This document shows positions 32,391-43,095 of a stretch of 64,000 nucleotides of DNA, piece by piece. Below the pieces are notes generated by a model. It ran no database searches. It was given only the letters and a program-made list of their open reading frames with translations, and had not been told where the DNA came from. The number at the start of each line of letters is the position of its first letter. The first letter of the stretch is position 1. Both the position numbers and the translations under genes were made by a program. This DNA is from Agapanthus africanus (Eukaryota > Streptophyta > Magnoliopsida > Asparagales > Amaryllidaceae): contig JASDDO010000016.1 of NCBI GenBank assembly GCA_030015575.1, positions 455,218,141-455,282,140 of the forward strand, in the 5' to 3' direction.

Positions 32391-34849
32391 GATCAGATTG
32401 GTTATTATTTTATCTAATCAGGATGGCTCCCACCGTTTTTATCAAATCTTCCTTCAAGCCCTAAAAGGAAAGACTAGCCGGGATTAATTACACCCTACAA
32501 TTTCGCCAATCTTTCAGCCAGGCCAGTGTCGGTACTTTGAGGGAGGTTCCCCGTGCTTTCGCACGGACCTAATTAAAATAAACCTCGTTTTCCCAGAGGC
32601 ATAACCCCGTTGATACCTTTCTAGACACCTACTTGATCGGCTAATTGTCCTGTGTAAAATTCTCCCAGGAGTAACAATTACTCGCAGTGGGTATCGGGAT
32701 CCAACTATCTCATAGAAGGTATGCAATCTCATTGTAAATTTCAACACTTGAAATTCCCGATAATATTTTGCCTCTAATGTGCTATGACCTTGACGAAAGC
32801 CAACAAACCATAGCCCGCTAGTCAAGTTCAACCCGTACATTTCTTGATTGAATCAAACCCACCCGCACGACCCTTGACGAAAGCCAACAAAACCATACGA
32901 CTACCCTAATCCAATCGCATCATATGCAGCAGATAAGCAGTATATAACTACCGCACACTACACCTTGACGAAAGCCAACAAATGCAGCACGAATACTATA
33001 TACTACTTATCTGAAATGACGGAGGGCTACGACAGGTTTTTCTGAAAACCTATTGCATAATGAACTTGATATCGTTGTAGAAACAAGTGAATTTTGAAAA
33101 GGAGTGTTTTTGAGGTTTTTACTAGTTTTGCTAAAGAGGTCATTCCCGGTGAAGGGATCTCAGCTCTTTCCTCATCGAATAAGGTGCGGGATATATCATA
33201 TATATCACTATGCAAAGCAAATCTCCAAAAGCAATCAAAAGACAAACCGAGTGTTGTAGCATCTGCCAGTTTTGCTAAAGAGGTCATCCTGGTGAAGGGA
33301 TCTCGGCTCTTTCCTCATCGAATAAGGTGCGGGATATATCATATATATCACTATGCAAAGCAAAACTGTAGCTACCCTTTTGAAAAGTTTGATTCTACAA
33401 TATATTTTAGGTTTCTTTTCTTTCATTAATCACATTAATGAAGTCCCATCATTTAAGTCACCTAAACATCACAGATAAATACGACGCACACTTATGTCAT
33501 CCGCATTCGCCTCGATGTCCCCTCGTGCACCGTTAGGTTAGGTAACTAACGGCAGAGCGGGACAGGGCCAGCGCGGGTGTAAAATATAAGTAACGTCTAT
33601 ATAATATATCATATATACTATATACAGTATCTATCATAACATATCAAATGATCACATCACAGATATCGCAGCAGAAGAAACATATGAAATAATGGATATA
33701 CTAGGAGGTCCGTGTTTTATTCTGAGCCTGTATAAAACACGGATTCCACGGTCGCGATGAATAGCCAAACCCACACCCCTAGACCCCTACGAGAGCAGCA
33801 AGCAACCCTACCAATTCTAGAGTTAGGAGACCCGAACTCGACTCCTCGAGTTGGTCTCCCACTGGACTCTAGAACCCGGTTACTTGTGCTCTCCTCCTTG
33901 GGTCTATCCTAATGCGGAAAAGTAAATAATATATATCAATGGTGACATCAACCTCAACCCGGAAGTGCCCCAATAAAAGAATATTACATACATTTAATTT
34001 TATATGAATGAAAATAAAAACTCTCATCTCACATAAAACCCCCGGCTATTCAAAACGCGACGATCCAATATAACATATCCAGCAGTACATAACATCACAT
34101 GTCATCACCGCACAGAAAAACTAGATGATGTTAAACATTCCAATCGAATCATCGAACACCCAAGATTACCCAGAAAACTCAACACTTGAGCGCAGTTTAA
34201 AGTAATTCAGCACACGCCACAGTACCAATGAGCCAGCCGTAGAAGGGTCAAACCAACGCCTTACATGTGAAACGCTAAACTACCACAAACCATAGGGTTC
34301 AAGTGGCGGTTTTGACGGCCACATAATCGAGTTAAGGTTTACATTCTTCTAGAGGGTCCATCGCATAACTTGCATGATCTTTGAAAGCTTTTTAACTACG
34401 GGAAAAATCCAACAGTTGGAAATTTTCCGGCAAGGGAAAAATTGGGTATTTGACATCCAATTGAACCTTTTAATATCGTCTAAAGTTACCCGAAATACAG
34501 TTAAAATATGATTACGAAACACTCCGATTTGTTATTATAGTAAATTAACATCACATGACAATTTAGCAAAAATAAACAACACCTGAAGCACCAAAACCCA
34601 TGTAACAGAACACTGCAAAAATTTGGAGGGGGGGCTCGGAATTGGCCGGGGGGGGTCGCCGGCCCAATTAAGGCAGAATGCCTCCAGATTTCTTCAGTGT
34701 TCATAGTATCATACATACACAATTCTGTACATGTTTAAAAAAAATTTAGGGCTCGTTTGAAAATCGACAGAAAGTGGGTTTTAGCGATGCAAGTTTCGGA
34801 GTTTGTTTCGTATTCGTATTATAACAATATCCGTATAATTTCCTAGCTA
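32391..34849 (-). other. Element K 5' interior, no gag recognised
   Basis: About 2.5 kb between the primer site and the protease. I see no gag-like helix pattern or zinc knuckle. Contents are a 98-bp direct repeat (33124-33221 and 33268-33365), a short phrase CCTTGACGAAAGCCAACAAA three times (about 32790-32980), a perfect 11-bp hairpin (33710-33742) and a G-rich patch near 34625-34650. The origin is unclear: it could be diverged leader/gag sequence or other inserted DNA. Confidence 0.6.
33124..33365. repeat. 98-bp direct repeat in element K's 5' interior
   Basis: 33124-33221 and 33268-33365 are nearly identical (AGTTTTGCTAAAGAGGTCAT ... CACTATGCAAAGCAAA), separated by 46 bp. Confidence 0.9.
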
Positions 34850-34862
34850 GGCTCTGATACCA
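34850..34862 (-). other. Element K primer binding site (initiator-Met tRNA)
   Basis: Minus strand TGGTATCAGAGCC, one base after the LTR end. It is complementary to the 3' end of initiator-Met tRNA, standard for copia elements. Confidence 0.95.
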
Positions 34863-34863
34863 C

Positions 34864-37088
34864 TGTAGGTTTCCCGTCGACGGCAGCAAGGTTTCGGGAG
34901 GCATCTTCCATGCTATTTTCAAAAATTTGCCGTTAAAAGGATCTCTAAACAAGATCGATAACTAGAATATAATACGGAAAACATATAGTAAACCATTTAC
35001 TATCTAAGTGAAGAAGAAAATACAACCTTTGTAGATCGGTCCTTCACTTCATTAGCTCCTTGTTGAAGTCCCTTCGCTGCGATCGTGGTTCTCCCGGACT
35101 CTTGCATGGCTTCACGAGGCAAAAGGAGCGACCTTGCTTAAAGTCTCCGAGGCCGAAGATGATCTACGTCGAGGGAATACTAGCTCAAGCTTCTACTTCA
35201 CTAACTAAAGGATTAGTGAAGTAAACACCATAAAATAAAGTGCTAGTCTAGTAAAGGATGAAGAAATAGGAAGTGAGTTCACTTTAGAATTTGTTTTCTC
35301 ACAATATTTCTCACTTTGGATCAAACCCTAGCAAGCTTTTCTTTTGCTCAAGGAAGAAGAAGATGAACAAAAGAAAATGAGAATGAGGATAATGATCAAG
35401 TGAGTGAGCTAACCATGGTGAGTGAGTATCATATACTAACTCATGTAGAGACATAACCATGGCTAATTAACATGGTTGGGTTAACAAATATCTAAAGTAA
35501 AACAAACCTAGTGGACTTTGTCAATGCATCCACAAGCTTCTACTAGCTTCATGCATTTTTCTAATTATCCACCAATTTTGTAATTACTTTAAAATACTAA
35601 ACCCAACATGATAATTAGCATGGTGTAAGTCTTGTACACCCATGAAAGTTGTATCAACAACCATGATACATAAATCAAAACACAAATTAATATATATCAC
35701 ATATATATATTAAGTTGTGCATAAGTGAGAAAAGAAAAATGCTTAAGTGAACCAATGTTAGTTAATGTAAATTAGTATATCATATATACAATTATACGCT
35801 AAATTATTAAATCAACACTTGACTTAATAATCCGGTTATATCTCATATAACCGACTAACATCCAATGTATCGACTTATTGAATCAACACTTGATTCGATA
35901 ACCCGGCTATATCACATATAACCGACCGATACAAAAAGTCGTGAGAAAAGAATACGGTATCACATACACGTATTATTCTCGGTCCCGCACATATCACATA
36001 CGTGCCCCTATTTTGTTTTGCCTGAGCCAGTAAAACCTCTATGTAGGACTCTAAAGACTCGTCAATACACCGGCAGTAGGTGATGATCACATCAAGCACC
36101 CATAAGCCGTCAACGGTACTAGCTGGACGTAACGGCTGCCCGGGTATTAAGCGATCAGAAGATCAGCAAGCAAGCCCCTCCAACTCCTGTAAAAGCCTGA
36201 CGGTAACACTTGCCGTACAGTCCGGTCTCCTCATCTGATATGTCGCATATCAAGTCTAGGGGTGGTAAACGTCAGACCCCAATAACCGATAAGTCATGCC
36301 GATGTAAGGCTCATAACGGGTCGAGAAACTACTGGTAACACTTACCAGTAAATCTCTAAATCAGCCCTGGCCAGGGACTTCCCTGTTATGGCCAATCGAG
36401 CACAGCACAACATCAACCCCCAATACCGGGAGAGACGAAACCCCTCCTATCGCTCATTGCCTCCATGTGACTCGGGACTGTACCCAAAAACCACCATTTT
36501 TCATGCCCTCTTGGACGTGGTAAGGTGGAAATCAAAGCACAGTGGGAATCACACAAGACTCTATGAAGATCTCGGGTCTACAGACTAACCTGTACAAGTG
36601 TCACCAGAGAACTGCCATCTGACGTGAGGTATAATACCATCTGGGAGTTCTCGTCGAGTCCGTCCAGTGTACTCAGTCTCTACTGAGCACCCGTATACCA
36701 TCTCTGATGTCAAACACCAATGGATATGGGATCATCCATCGCCCATCTCATGGGTCGAGAAGCGTATACGCTAGTCTACTCTGGTGTATCGATGCCCTGT
36801 CTCGATATACCCACGACTAGGGACATTAAAGGATGTACTTATGGACTACCATGGCCCTACTAGTATGATCTGCATCATAGTCCTGGTAGTCAAGTACACA
36901 TCCTAAGGGCTTTACCAACATGTAACCATAAGACAGTATCAAGAGACTAGTATACATGTTAAGATAAAGAGAAACCAGATAGCATACTATCATATCGAGC
37001 AAGAAAGTCCTCTCTATATATGTCCAAGCATCTAATAATATGCATCATATGTACAATACTGGCCTCTAGGGCATACATACAACTAACA
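34864..37088 (-). repeat. Element K right (5') LTR
   Basis: 2225 bp, TGTAGGTTTCCC ... CAACTAACA. Followed by the GGATT duplicate, then by C's LTR. Confidence 0.95.
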
Positions 37089-37635
37089 GGATTATGAAGT
37101 ATGATGTGTTTGCATGTCGTTTAATGCAAACATGGCAAGTTTATTTAGCATGCAGTTTATCGTAATATATGTTGTAGGGTGTTTTTCGTCACCCCATTCA
37201 GATGGGAATACGCGCGCGCTTGTCAGGCGCATTACAGATTCCCCCTGCCTAGGGTAGGCCGGGGTTTAATAATTATGGGGATCCGAATCTCCGGCAGCCG
37301 CGGACTAAGCTGCCGTTAATTACCCCTCGTCTTTGGAGCGAGGGAACCTCCGATTGACGGGTTAAACTGGTCATGCGAACTCAATGTGCAGTGTTGTGTT
37401 TTGAAGGGGTTTTGGATATATCGGGGGCCCCACAGAGTTTTTACGGGGGTCCCGCTACCCGGATAGCGGGCTGGGGGTCAAGGGAGCTAGCAGCCCCCTT
37501 GCAGGGTGCTGGACGGCGCCCCGTTAGAAATTTTTTTCTAACAGGGACAGTGTCGTGGAGTATGTGTGTGTGTACATAAGTATATATATGTATATATATA
37601 AAAAAGGGGGAAAAGGCATCCAAAGGATGCGTGGG

Positions 37636-37935
37636 GCCAGCGCCAGCGCTTTGAGCGTAAGAACGCTAGCGCGCCATGTGTCAGTACGTGGACGCTAGGG
37701 CGCTAGCGCACTGAGCGCTAGCGCGCCACGTGTCAGCACGTGGGCGCTAGGGCGCTTGCGCTCTGAGCGCAAGAGCGCTAGCGCGCCACGTGTCAGCACG
37801 TGGGCGCTAGCGCTCTGAGCGCAAGAGCGCTAGCGTACTCTGCGCTAGCGAGCGCTAGCACGCCACGTGTCAGCATGTGGGCGCTCGGACGCTGGACGCA
37901 ATAGCGCTAGCGCACCACGTGTCAGCACGTGGGCG
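37636..37935 (-). promoter_or_regulatory. G-box dyad and CGCTAGCG array, left LTR of J
   Basis: Five copies of a dyad close to CCACGTGTCAGCACGTGG (at about 37672, 37728, 37789, 37862 and 37916), alternating with GAGCGCAAGAGCGCTAGCGC-type palindromes. Each dyad is two inverted CACGTG G-boxes four bases apart. On the minus (sense) strand the array lies ~35-60 bp upstream of a TATATATA run, so it is placed like a promoter-proximal enhancer. Function is inferred. Confidence 0.6.
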
Positions 37936-38000
37936 CTCGAGCAACAAAAGAGACTTGGTCCCTGCAATGGGAGTTGTACTCCCAGAAAGGAGCACTTATT

Positions 38001-38005
<5 letters not shown>

Positions 38006-38081
<76 letters not shown>
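38006..38081. repeat. TA microsatellite in the left LTR of J
   Basis: About 38 TA units. The right LTR has a shorter tract at 45103-45161. Confidence 0.97.
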
Positions 38082-38084
<3 letters not shown>

Positions 38085-38770
38085 GAGTTAAACTCCTAAG
38101 ATGTTTTGAAGCTGATGAAGGGCTTCTCCCCTTGAGCCCTAGTTCTTCCCCAAAGTGGGGTTTCTGGAGATGGGTCTCCTTCTTCTTCCTTTGTTGGCCG
38201 GATCTTGAAAATCAAGAAATATGAGATTCTAAAAATCTCTCTTTTCTGAGATCTGATGGCAGATCTGAGTTCCCCTTTGTGGGTTTTGTGGTGAAAAACT
38301 ATTTAGTTTTGGAATAGGAAGAGTAAAACTCTTGATTTAATTAAAAAAAGAGGAAGGTTTAGAACCTTGAGGAAGGAGAAGATCACAGATCTAGATTTTT
38401 CTTTGGAGAGAGAAAAAGTTGTTGGGATATTTTCATTATCCTTGTTTTTATAGGCTATACACTTTACATATAGTCCCTTGGGCTTTACAAAAATGGTATT
38501 TTAGCCATCCCATGGCTCATGTGCCATTTCTTTTTGCACATAAGCCATGGGCTTACAAAAATTTTTCTTTTTGCCCATTTCGCATACATTCATGCATAAA
38601 AAATTACATAAAAAGCTATTTATTACATGATCTATATTTTGGCATGGAGGAGGCTGGCCGCGGGCTCGACTTGGGCATGGGCCCGCTTGACCTGGGCTTG
38701 GGCCCACCTGGCTTGGGGGTTAACCTTGACTTTGACTCGGTCAAACGGTGTGCAAATTTTTACCCCAACA

Positions 38771-38792
38771 AATTGCCCCCCATCAATAAATG
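38771..38792 (-). other. Element J polypurine tract
   Basis: Minus strand GATGGGGGGCAATT directly before the 3' LTR start TGTTGGGG. Confidence 0.7.
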
Positions 38793-38861
38793 CACACAGC
38801 ATATTTGAGTTGTGTGCATGAAATTGATGGATCTTGAAGCTGAACTTCGAGGTGGAACATC

Positions 38862-39478
38862 ATTCCGTGGGCGGAGCATCATCCCGGGGAGCATGATTCT
38901 CGGGGATCGGAGCATCATTCTGATTCGCGGAGCATAATTCCAGGGATCGGAGCATCATTCCGATGAGTGGAGCATGATTCCAAGGATCAGAGCATCATTC
39001 CGAAGAGCGGAGCATGATTCCAGGGGATCGGAGCATCATTCCGATAAGCGGAGCATGATTCCAGGGGATCGGAGCATCATTCCGATGAGCGGAGCATGAT
39101 TCCAGGGTTCGGAGCATCATTCCGAAGAGCGGAGCATGATTCCAGGATTCGGAGCATCATTCCGAAGAGCGGAGCATGATTCTAGGGTTCGGAGCATCAT
39201 TCCGAAGAGCGGAGCATGATTCCAGGATTCGGAGCATCATTCCGAAGAGCGGAGCATGATTCCAGAATTCGGAGCATCATTCCGAAGAGCGGAGCATAAT
39301 TCCAGGATTCAGAGCATCATTCCGAAGAGCGGAGCATAATTCCAGGATTCGGAGCATCATTCCGAAGGGTGGAGCATGATTCCAGGGGATCGGAGCATCA
39401 TTCCGATGAGCGGAGCATCATTCCGATTCGCGGAGCATGATTCCAGGGTTCGGAGCATCATTTCGAAGAGCGGCAGAC
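38862..39478. repeat. ~40-bp tandem array in J (about 15 units)
   Basis: Units combine two 20-base halves, GGAGCATGATTCCAGG(G/A)TTC and GGAGCATCATTCCGAAGAGC. The half-unit GGAGCAT(C/G)ATTCC is strongly conserved throughout. It lies in the non-coding part that replaces pol. Confidence 0.93.
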
Positions 39479-39540
39479 ATTTTGACCGAAGCATAATTTC
39501 GATGCAGAAATTGATTCCCAGGCGAAGTATAATTCCGACA

Positions 39541-40010
39541 GGGAAGGCAGGTACTCCGAGGCGAAGTATGATTCCGACACGGAGTACATTCTGAGACGAA
39601 GCATGATTTCGACGCAGAGCTTGCTGGTTGACCTGATTCCGAGGCGGAGCTTAATTCCGACGAGGAGGACGCCGGTTGATTCCGAGCTGAAGCATAATTC
39701 CGACAGGGAAGGCAGATACACCGAGGCGAAGCTTGATTTCGATGCGGGGGACACTCTGAGACGAAACATGATTCCGGCGCAGAGCTTGTTGGTCGACTCG
39801 ATTCCGAGGCGGGGCTTAATTCCGACGAGGAGGTCGCTGGTTGATTCCGAGCCGAAGCATAATTCCGACAGGGAAAGCAGATACACCGAGGTGAAGCTTG
39901 ATTTCGACGCGGGATACACTCTGAGACGAAGTATGGTTCCGACGCAGAGCTGGTTGGTTGATTTGATTCCGAGGCGGGGCTTAATTCCGACGAGGAGGTC
40001 GCTGGTTGAT
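39541..40010. repeat. 165-bp tandem array in J (about three units)
   Basis: The phrase GAAG(C/T)(T/A)TGATT(T/C)CGA recurs at 39563, 39728 and 39893, exactly 165 bp apart. Smaller ATTCCGA(C/G)-type words recur inside each unit, so it probably arose from the neighbouring 40-bp array. As 165 is divisible by three, both strands appear open; this is not a gene. Confidence 0.85.
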
Positions 40011-40295
40011 ATCGGCATCGCTACACTGGAATATGGTACCAGGAGCGAATCATCATTTTCCATGAGTGGATTTGAGGATTGGTTTTAGTTTGGCATCTGC
40101 ATTGCTGCACTGGAATAATGCCAGGAGCAACTCATCATTTGCCCCGGGAGGATTTGGGAATTGGTTTTTGCTTGGCATCAGTATCGCTACACCGGAATAT
40201 GGTACCAGGAGCGAATCATCATTTGCGCTTGCTTATCAGGAAGCGATAGCTTAGGAGACAGGTTTTAGGTCCTTATCACCTAAAACTTTTCAATT

Positions 40296-40466
40296 TTGTG
40301 AGCCGTAAGGGTCTCACAAAGCAGTTTCTCCCTACGGGTCGTAAGGATCCCGTAGGTGTATTTTCTCCTGAGGAGTCATGGGGACTCCTAAGTGTGTTGC
40401 TCCTTTGTGAGTCATAAGGATCTCACGCGGGAATTTTCTCCTCACAAAGTCGAGAGGACTTTGTGA
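40296..40466. other. Five-hairpin array in J (copy 1)
   Basis: Hairpins at 40296-40319, 40331-40356, 40371-40389, 40407-40426 and 40441-40466, about 35-40 bp apart. Most have a GTC-GTAA-GGA type core; the last has a perfect 11-bp stem (CTCACAAAGTC). Arms differ between hairpins while the core is kept. Confidence 0.7.
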
Positions 40467-40599
40467 GTGCATTTCATCTCTTTTTTTACGAGTTTGCGCC
40501 CTTTCGGGTTTTCACAAACTCACCGACAGTCCTGCTGTTTTTACTCACGGAGCCCTTTCGGGTTTTCATCCGTGCCCATTTTGCTTGTGGACATACCCT

Positions 40600-40631
<32 letters not shown>

Positions 40632-41046
40632 ATTTTTGGTGGGACTTTGAATGTGGTCTCGCCTGTAGGACTTAGGAGAGATTGGGGTTGTTTTACGCCC
40701 ATGGATTGTATACGGTTTTGCAGGATGTATGATCCAGACCGTAGGGCTGGAAACATTTCGGGACTTTGTTGGCGTCTGCATCGCTGCACTGGAATATGGT
40801 ACCAGGAGCGACTCATCATTCGCCGTTGAGATTTGAGTTTGGAATTTGGTTGGCGTCTGCATCGCTGCACTGGAATATGGTACCAGGAGCGACTCATCAT
40901 TCGCCATTGGGATTTGGTATTTGGATGGCGTCTGCATCGCTGCACTGGAATATGGTACCAGGAGCGACTCATCATTCGCCGCTTGGGGGTTGGGAAGCGA
41001 TGGCTTAGGAGACAGGTTTAGATCCCTATCATCTAAGGCTTTCCAA

Positions 41047-41219
41047 TTTTATGGGCCGTGAAGGTCCCATAAAAGCATTTTCTCCCTACGAGTCGTAAGG
41101 ATCCCGCAGGTGTATTTTCTCCTTAGGAGTCGTGAGGACTCCTATGTGTGTTTTTCCTTTGTGAGTCGTAAGGATCCCACAAAGGTTTGTTCTCCTTATG
41201 TATCATGAGAACACATGAG
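41047..41219. other. Five-hairpin array in J (copy 2)
   Basis: Hairpins at 41047-41074, 41085-41110, 41124-41144, 41156-41185 and a weak one at 41194-41219. Order and spacing match copy 1, and several arms have changed. Confidence 0.65.
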
Positions 41220-41910
41220 TGGGTCTTCTCAATGGAGTATAATTCCAAAGGCGGAGACCAGCCGCGTAACCGGTGGTTGCGGTGGGGCATGGACGTGATG
41301 AGAATTATTTGAGCCCGTGGATTGTATACGGTAGTCAATTTGGGGACTGGCCGTAGGGCCGGCAGAATTTTGGAAATTTGAATTTTTGTTGGCGTCTGCA
41401 TCGCTGCACTGGAATATGGTATCAGGGGCGACTCATCATTCGCCTTTGTTTTGTTTGTTTTTTGTTTTGTTTCATTTTTGTTTTACCGCGATTGCTCTAT
41501 CATTTCAGCTTTTCTTATCGCGAAGATCGCGATTGCCCTATCATTTCGGCTATTTATTCGCGGTTGCCCCATCATTTCGTCTTTATTTTCATTTTTATTT
41601 TCACTCGCTGATTTTTATTGCGAGTTGCCCCATCATTTCGGCTTTTTTTTATTTTTCTTTTATTTACACATTTTTTGTTTATTTACATTTTTTTTACATT
41701 CCCAGTTTAACGACTTAGAGGTCGACTGTTCCCAGTTTAATGACGTGGTGGTCGAATGTTTCCAGTTTAATGACATGGTGGTCGATTGTTTTCAGAGAAA
41801 GGAAGATGTCTGAGAGAATCGGTTTCACGAAGAACTTCGGTCTTCGTTTGTATGAAATTGGCAGTCGCAGCTGGACTGTTTGTTAACACGCCTTTAGACA
41901 GTTCTATCTG

Positions 41911-42408
41911 TCATGCCTGGTATTGCTTTTTGACCCAATCTTTGAAGACGAAGCAGTCCTCAATGGCATGACCTATCACTCTGTGATAGGGGCAGTATTT
42001 GGGGTCGTCGGTCATATTCGCTTCCTGCGGTCTTTTTGACTCCGGCAGTTGTAGACCGTTCTTCAGGGCGTCTTTGAATATTTTACGGATTTTGTCCCTT
42101 CTGAAGGAATAGACCTTATCCAGCTTCTCTTTCAGTGGAGATTCTCCTCCCTTTCCTAACACTGGCTTCCGAGGCTGGTCGGCACTAGGCCCGCTCATCC
42201 CTTGCTTAGTTCGGTTAGCCGAAGTGTTAATAGATTCAGAATCGTTGGAATTCCCGCCTTTGCGATTATCATCCTTTCGGTTTCTCCAGGACTTATAGTC
42301 ATGTTGGGAATCCGAGGAGGACTCCTGCTTTGAGCGCTCCAGCATCTGAACTTTCCTGGTCAGCTCTTGGAATGTTTTGAGACCCGCGGTGCATAGAAAC
42401 GGGGCCAT
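41911..42408 (-). pseudogene. Element J gag finger region
   Basis: 165 residues: a charged linker (QMLERSKQESSSDSQHD), then KVYSFRRDKIRKIFKDALKN, LPESKRPQEA and the finger YCPYHRVIGHAIEDC with FVFKDWVKKQYQ after it. This is the same module as in element A's gag and RT blocks. It probably served the nucleocapsid role. It continues the gag of 42445-42921. Confidence 0.82.
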
Positions 42409-42444
42409 CCAATTGCTGAGATTTCCGACGAGGAGACTGACAGA

Positions 42445-42921
42445 TTAGTCCTGCCCTATCGGTGGTTCACATTTGACGGAGAGATTGCGCCATCGGGTTA
42501 TAAAATCCGTACTGCTTTCGTTGTTCTTGGGCTTGGTCCTTACGAGCTCGGCAATGGTGATCTTATCGCTGACGCTCATGAACCTTTGTCGAAACAAAGA
42601 TTCCATTTGGACGAAAGTAGTAACGGAGCCATCCGGTATGCTCGCGTACCAGTCGAAAGAAACATCGGTCAAGCTATTAACGAACTGGCGGAGGAGAAGC
42701 GCATCGTTGCCTCCAGTGTTCCCGCATGAGGCTTTGAAGTGGGCGAGGTGCTGATTCGCATTTCCCGTCCCATCGAATCTTCCGAATTTAGGGATGACAT
42801 AGCCGCTAGGAAATTTTACCAGATCATATTGAGTAGGATATGGTCTCCCGCTACTGCTAACATCTTTTTGCACTTCAGCTTCGGCCACCAATGTTTTGAC
42901 TTTGCTGGCAACCAAATCCAT
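42445..42921 (-). pseudogene. Element J gag capsid region
   Basis: 158 residues match the capsid domain of element A: YPTQYDLVKFPSGYVIPKFG, GNANQHLAHFKASCGNTGGN, LRQFVNSLTDVSFDWYASIP, TTFVQMESLFRQRFMSVSDK and DFITRWRNLSVKCEPP. In related elements this domain assembles the particle shell. It is the part of J most clearly related to Tat elements. Confidence 0.87.
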
Positions 42922-43095
42922 GATTTGATCTTAAGTTAGTGGGCTACTGTCATCGGTAGCCAAGACATTTCCTAAGATAGGACGCGACTGGCTTTCGTGC
43001 GGTCCGCCCACCTTTGGATTTGAGGGAATAGGCGTCGGCTGTCTCGGGACACCGTTTCCCGGTTCATGAGCAGAGCCCTCCGCTTGATTGAGCGG

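Larger units (their letters stand above)
26826..37088 (-). mobile_element. Element K: Ty1/copia retrotransposon (10,263 bp)
   Basis: Both LTRs measure exactly 2225 bp (26826-29050 and 34864-37088). Flanking 5-bp duplications are GGATT at 26821-26825 and 37089-37093. On the minus strand: primer site, a 2.5-kb region without recognisable gag, protease/integrase, RT and RNase H, polypurine tract. Integrase before RT makes it Ty1/copia. RNase H wording (STMEAEYIAANDAAKEA) suggests the Tork/TAR area, with low confidence. The LTRs differ by about 2% by eye, so insertion was perhaps around a million years ago. It looks broken, with a few interruptions. Confidence 0.95.
37173..38770 (-). repeat. Element J left (3') LTR (1598 bp)
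   Basis: TGTAGGGTGTTTTTCG ... ACCCCAACA. It contains a TATA-rich block near 37574-37602, the G-box dyad array at 37636-37935 and a TA microsatellite at 38006-38081. The length difference from the right LTR lies largely in the array and microsatellite. Confidence 0.94.
40003..41443. repeat. Dispersed ~55-bp module and ~750-bp duplication in J
   Basis: A module (GCATCGCTGCACTGGAATAT, then GGTACCAGGAGCGACTCATC) recurs about seven times: near 40010, 40090, 40170, 40775, 40855, 40930 and 41395. The stretch 40170-40470 is repeated at about 40930-41220, including a five-hairpin array. The array copies are at 40296-40466 and 41047-41219. Confidence 0.85.

Noticed and set aside
37867-38091. Protein with a YI-repeat tail
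   Set aside because: The tail is the translated TA microsatellite of an LTR.
39458-40088. Overlapping frames of about 160-200 residues on both strands in element J
   Set aside because: They are produced by the 40-bp and 165-bp arrays; no domain and no codon bias are visible.
40003-41443. TGGTACCAGGAGC in J's repeated module as a set of primer binding sites
   Set aside because: It resembles TGGTATCAGAGC only loosely, is not next to an LTR end, and J already has a primer site at 44139-44156.
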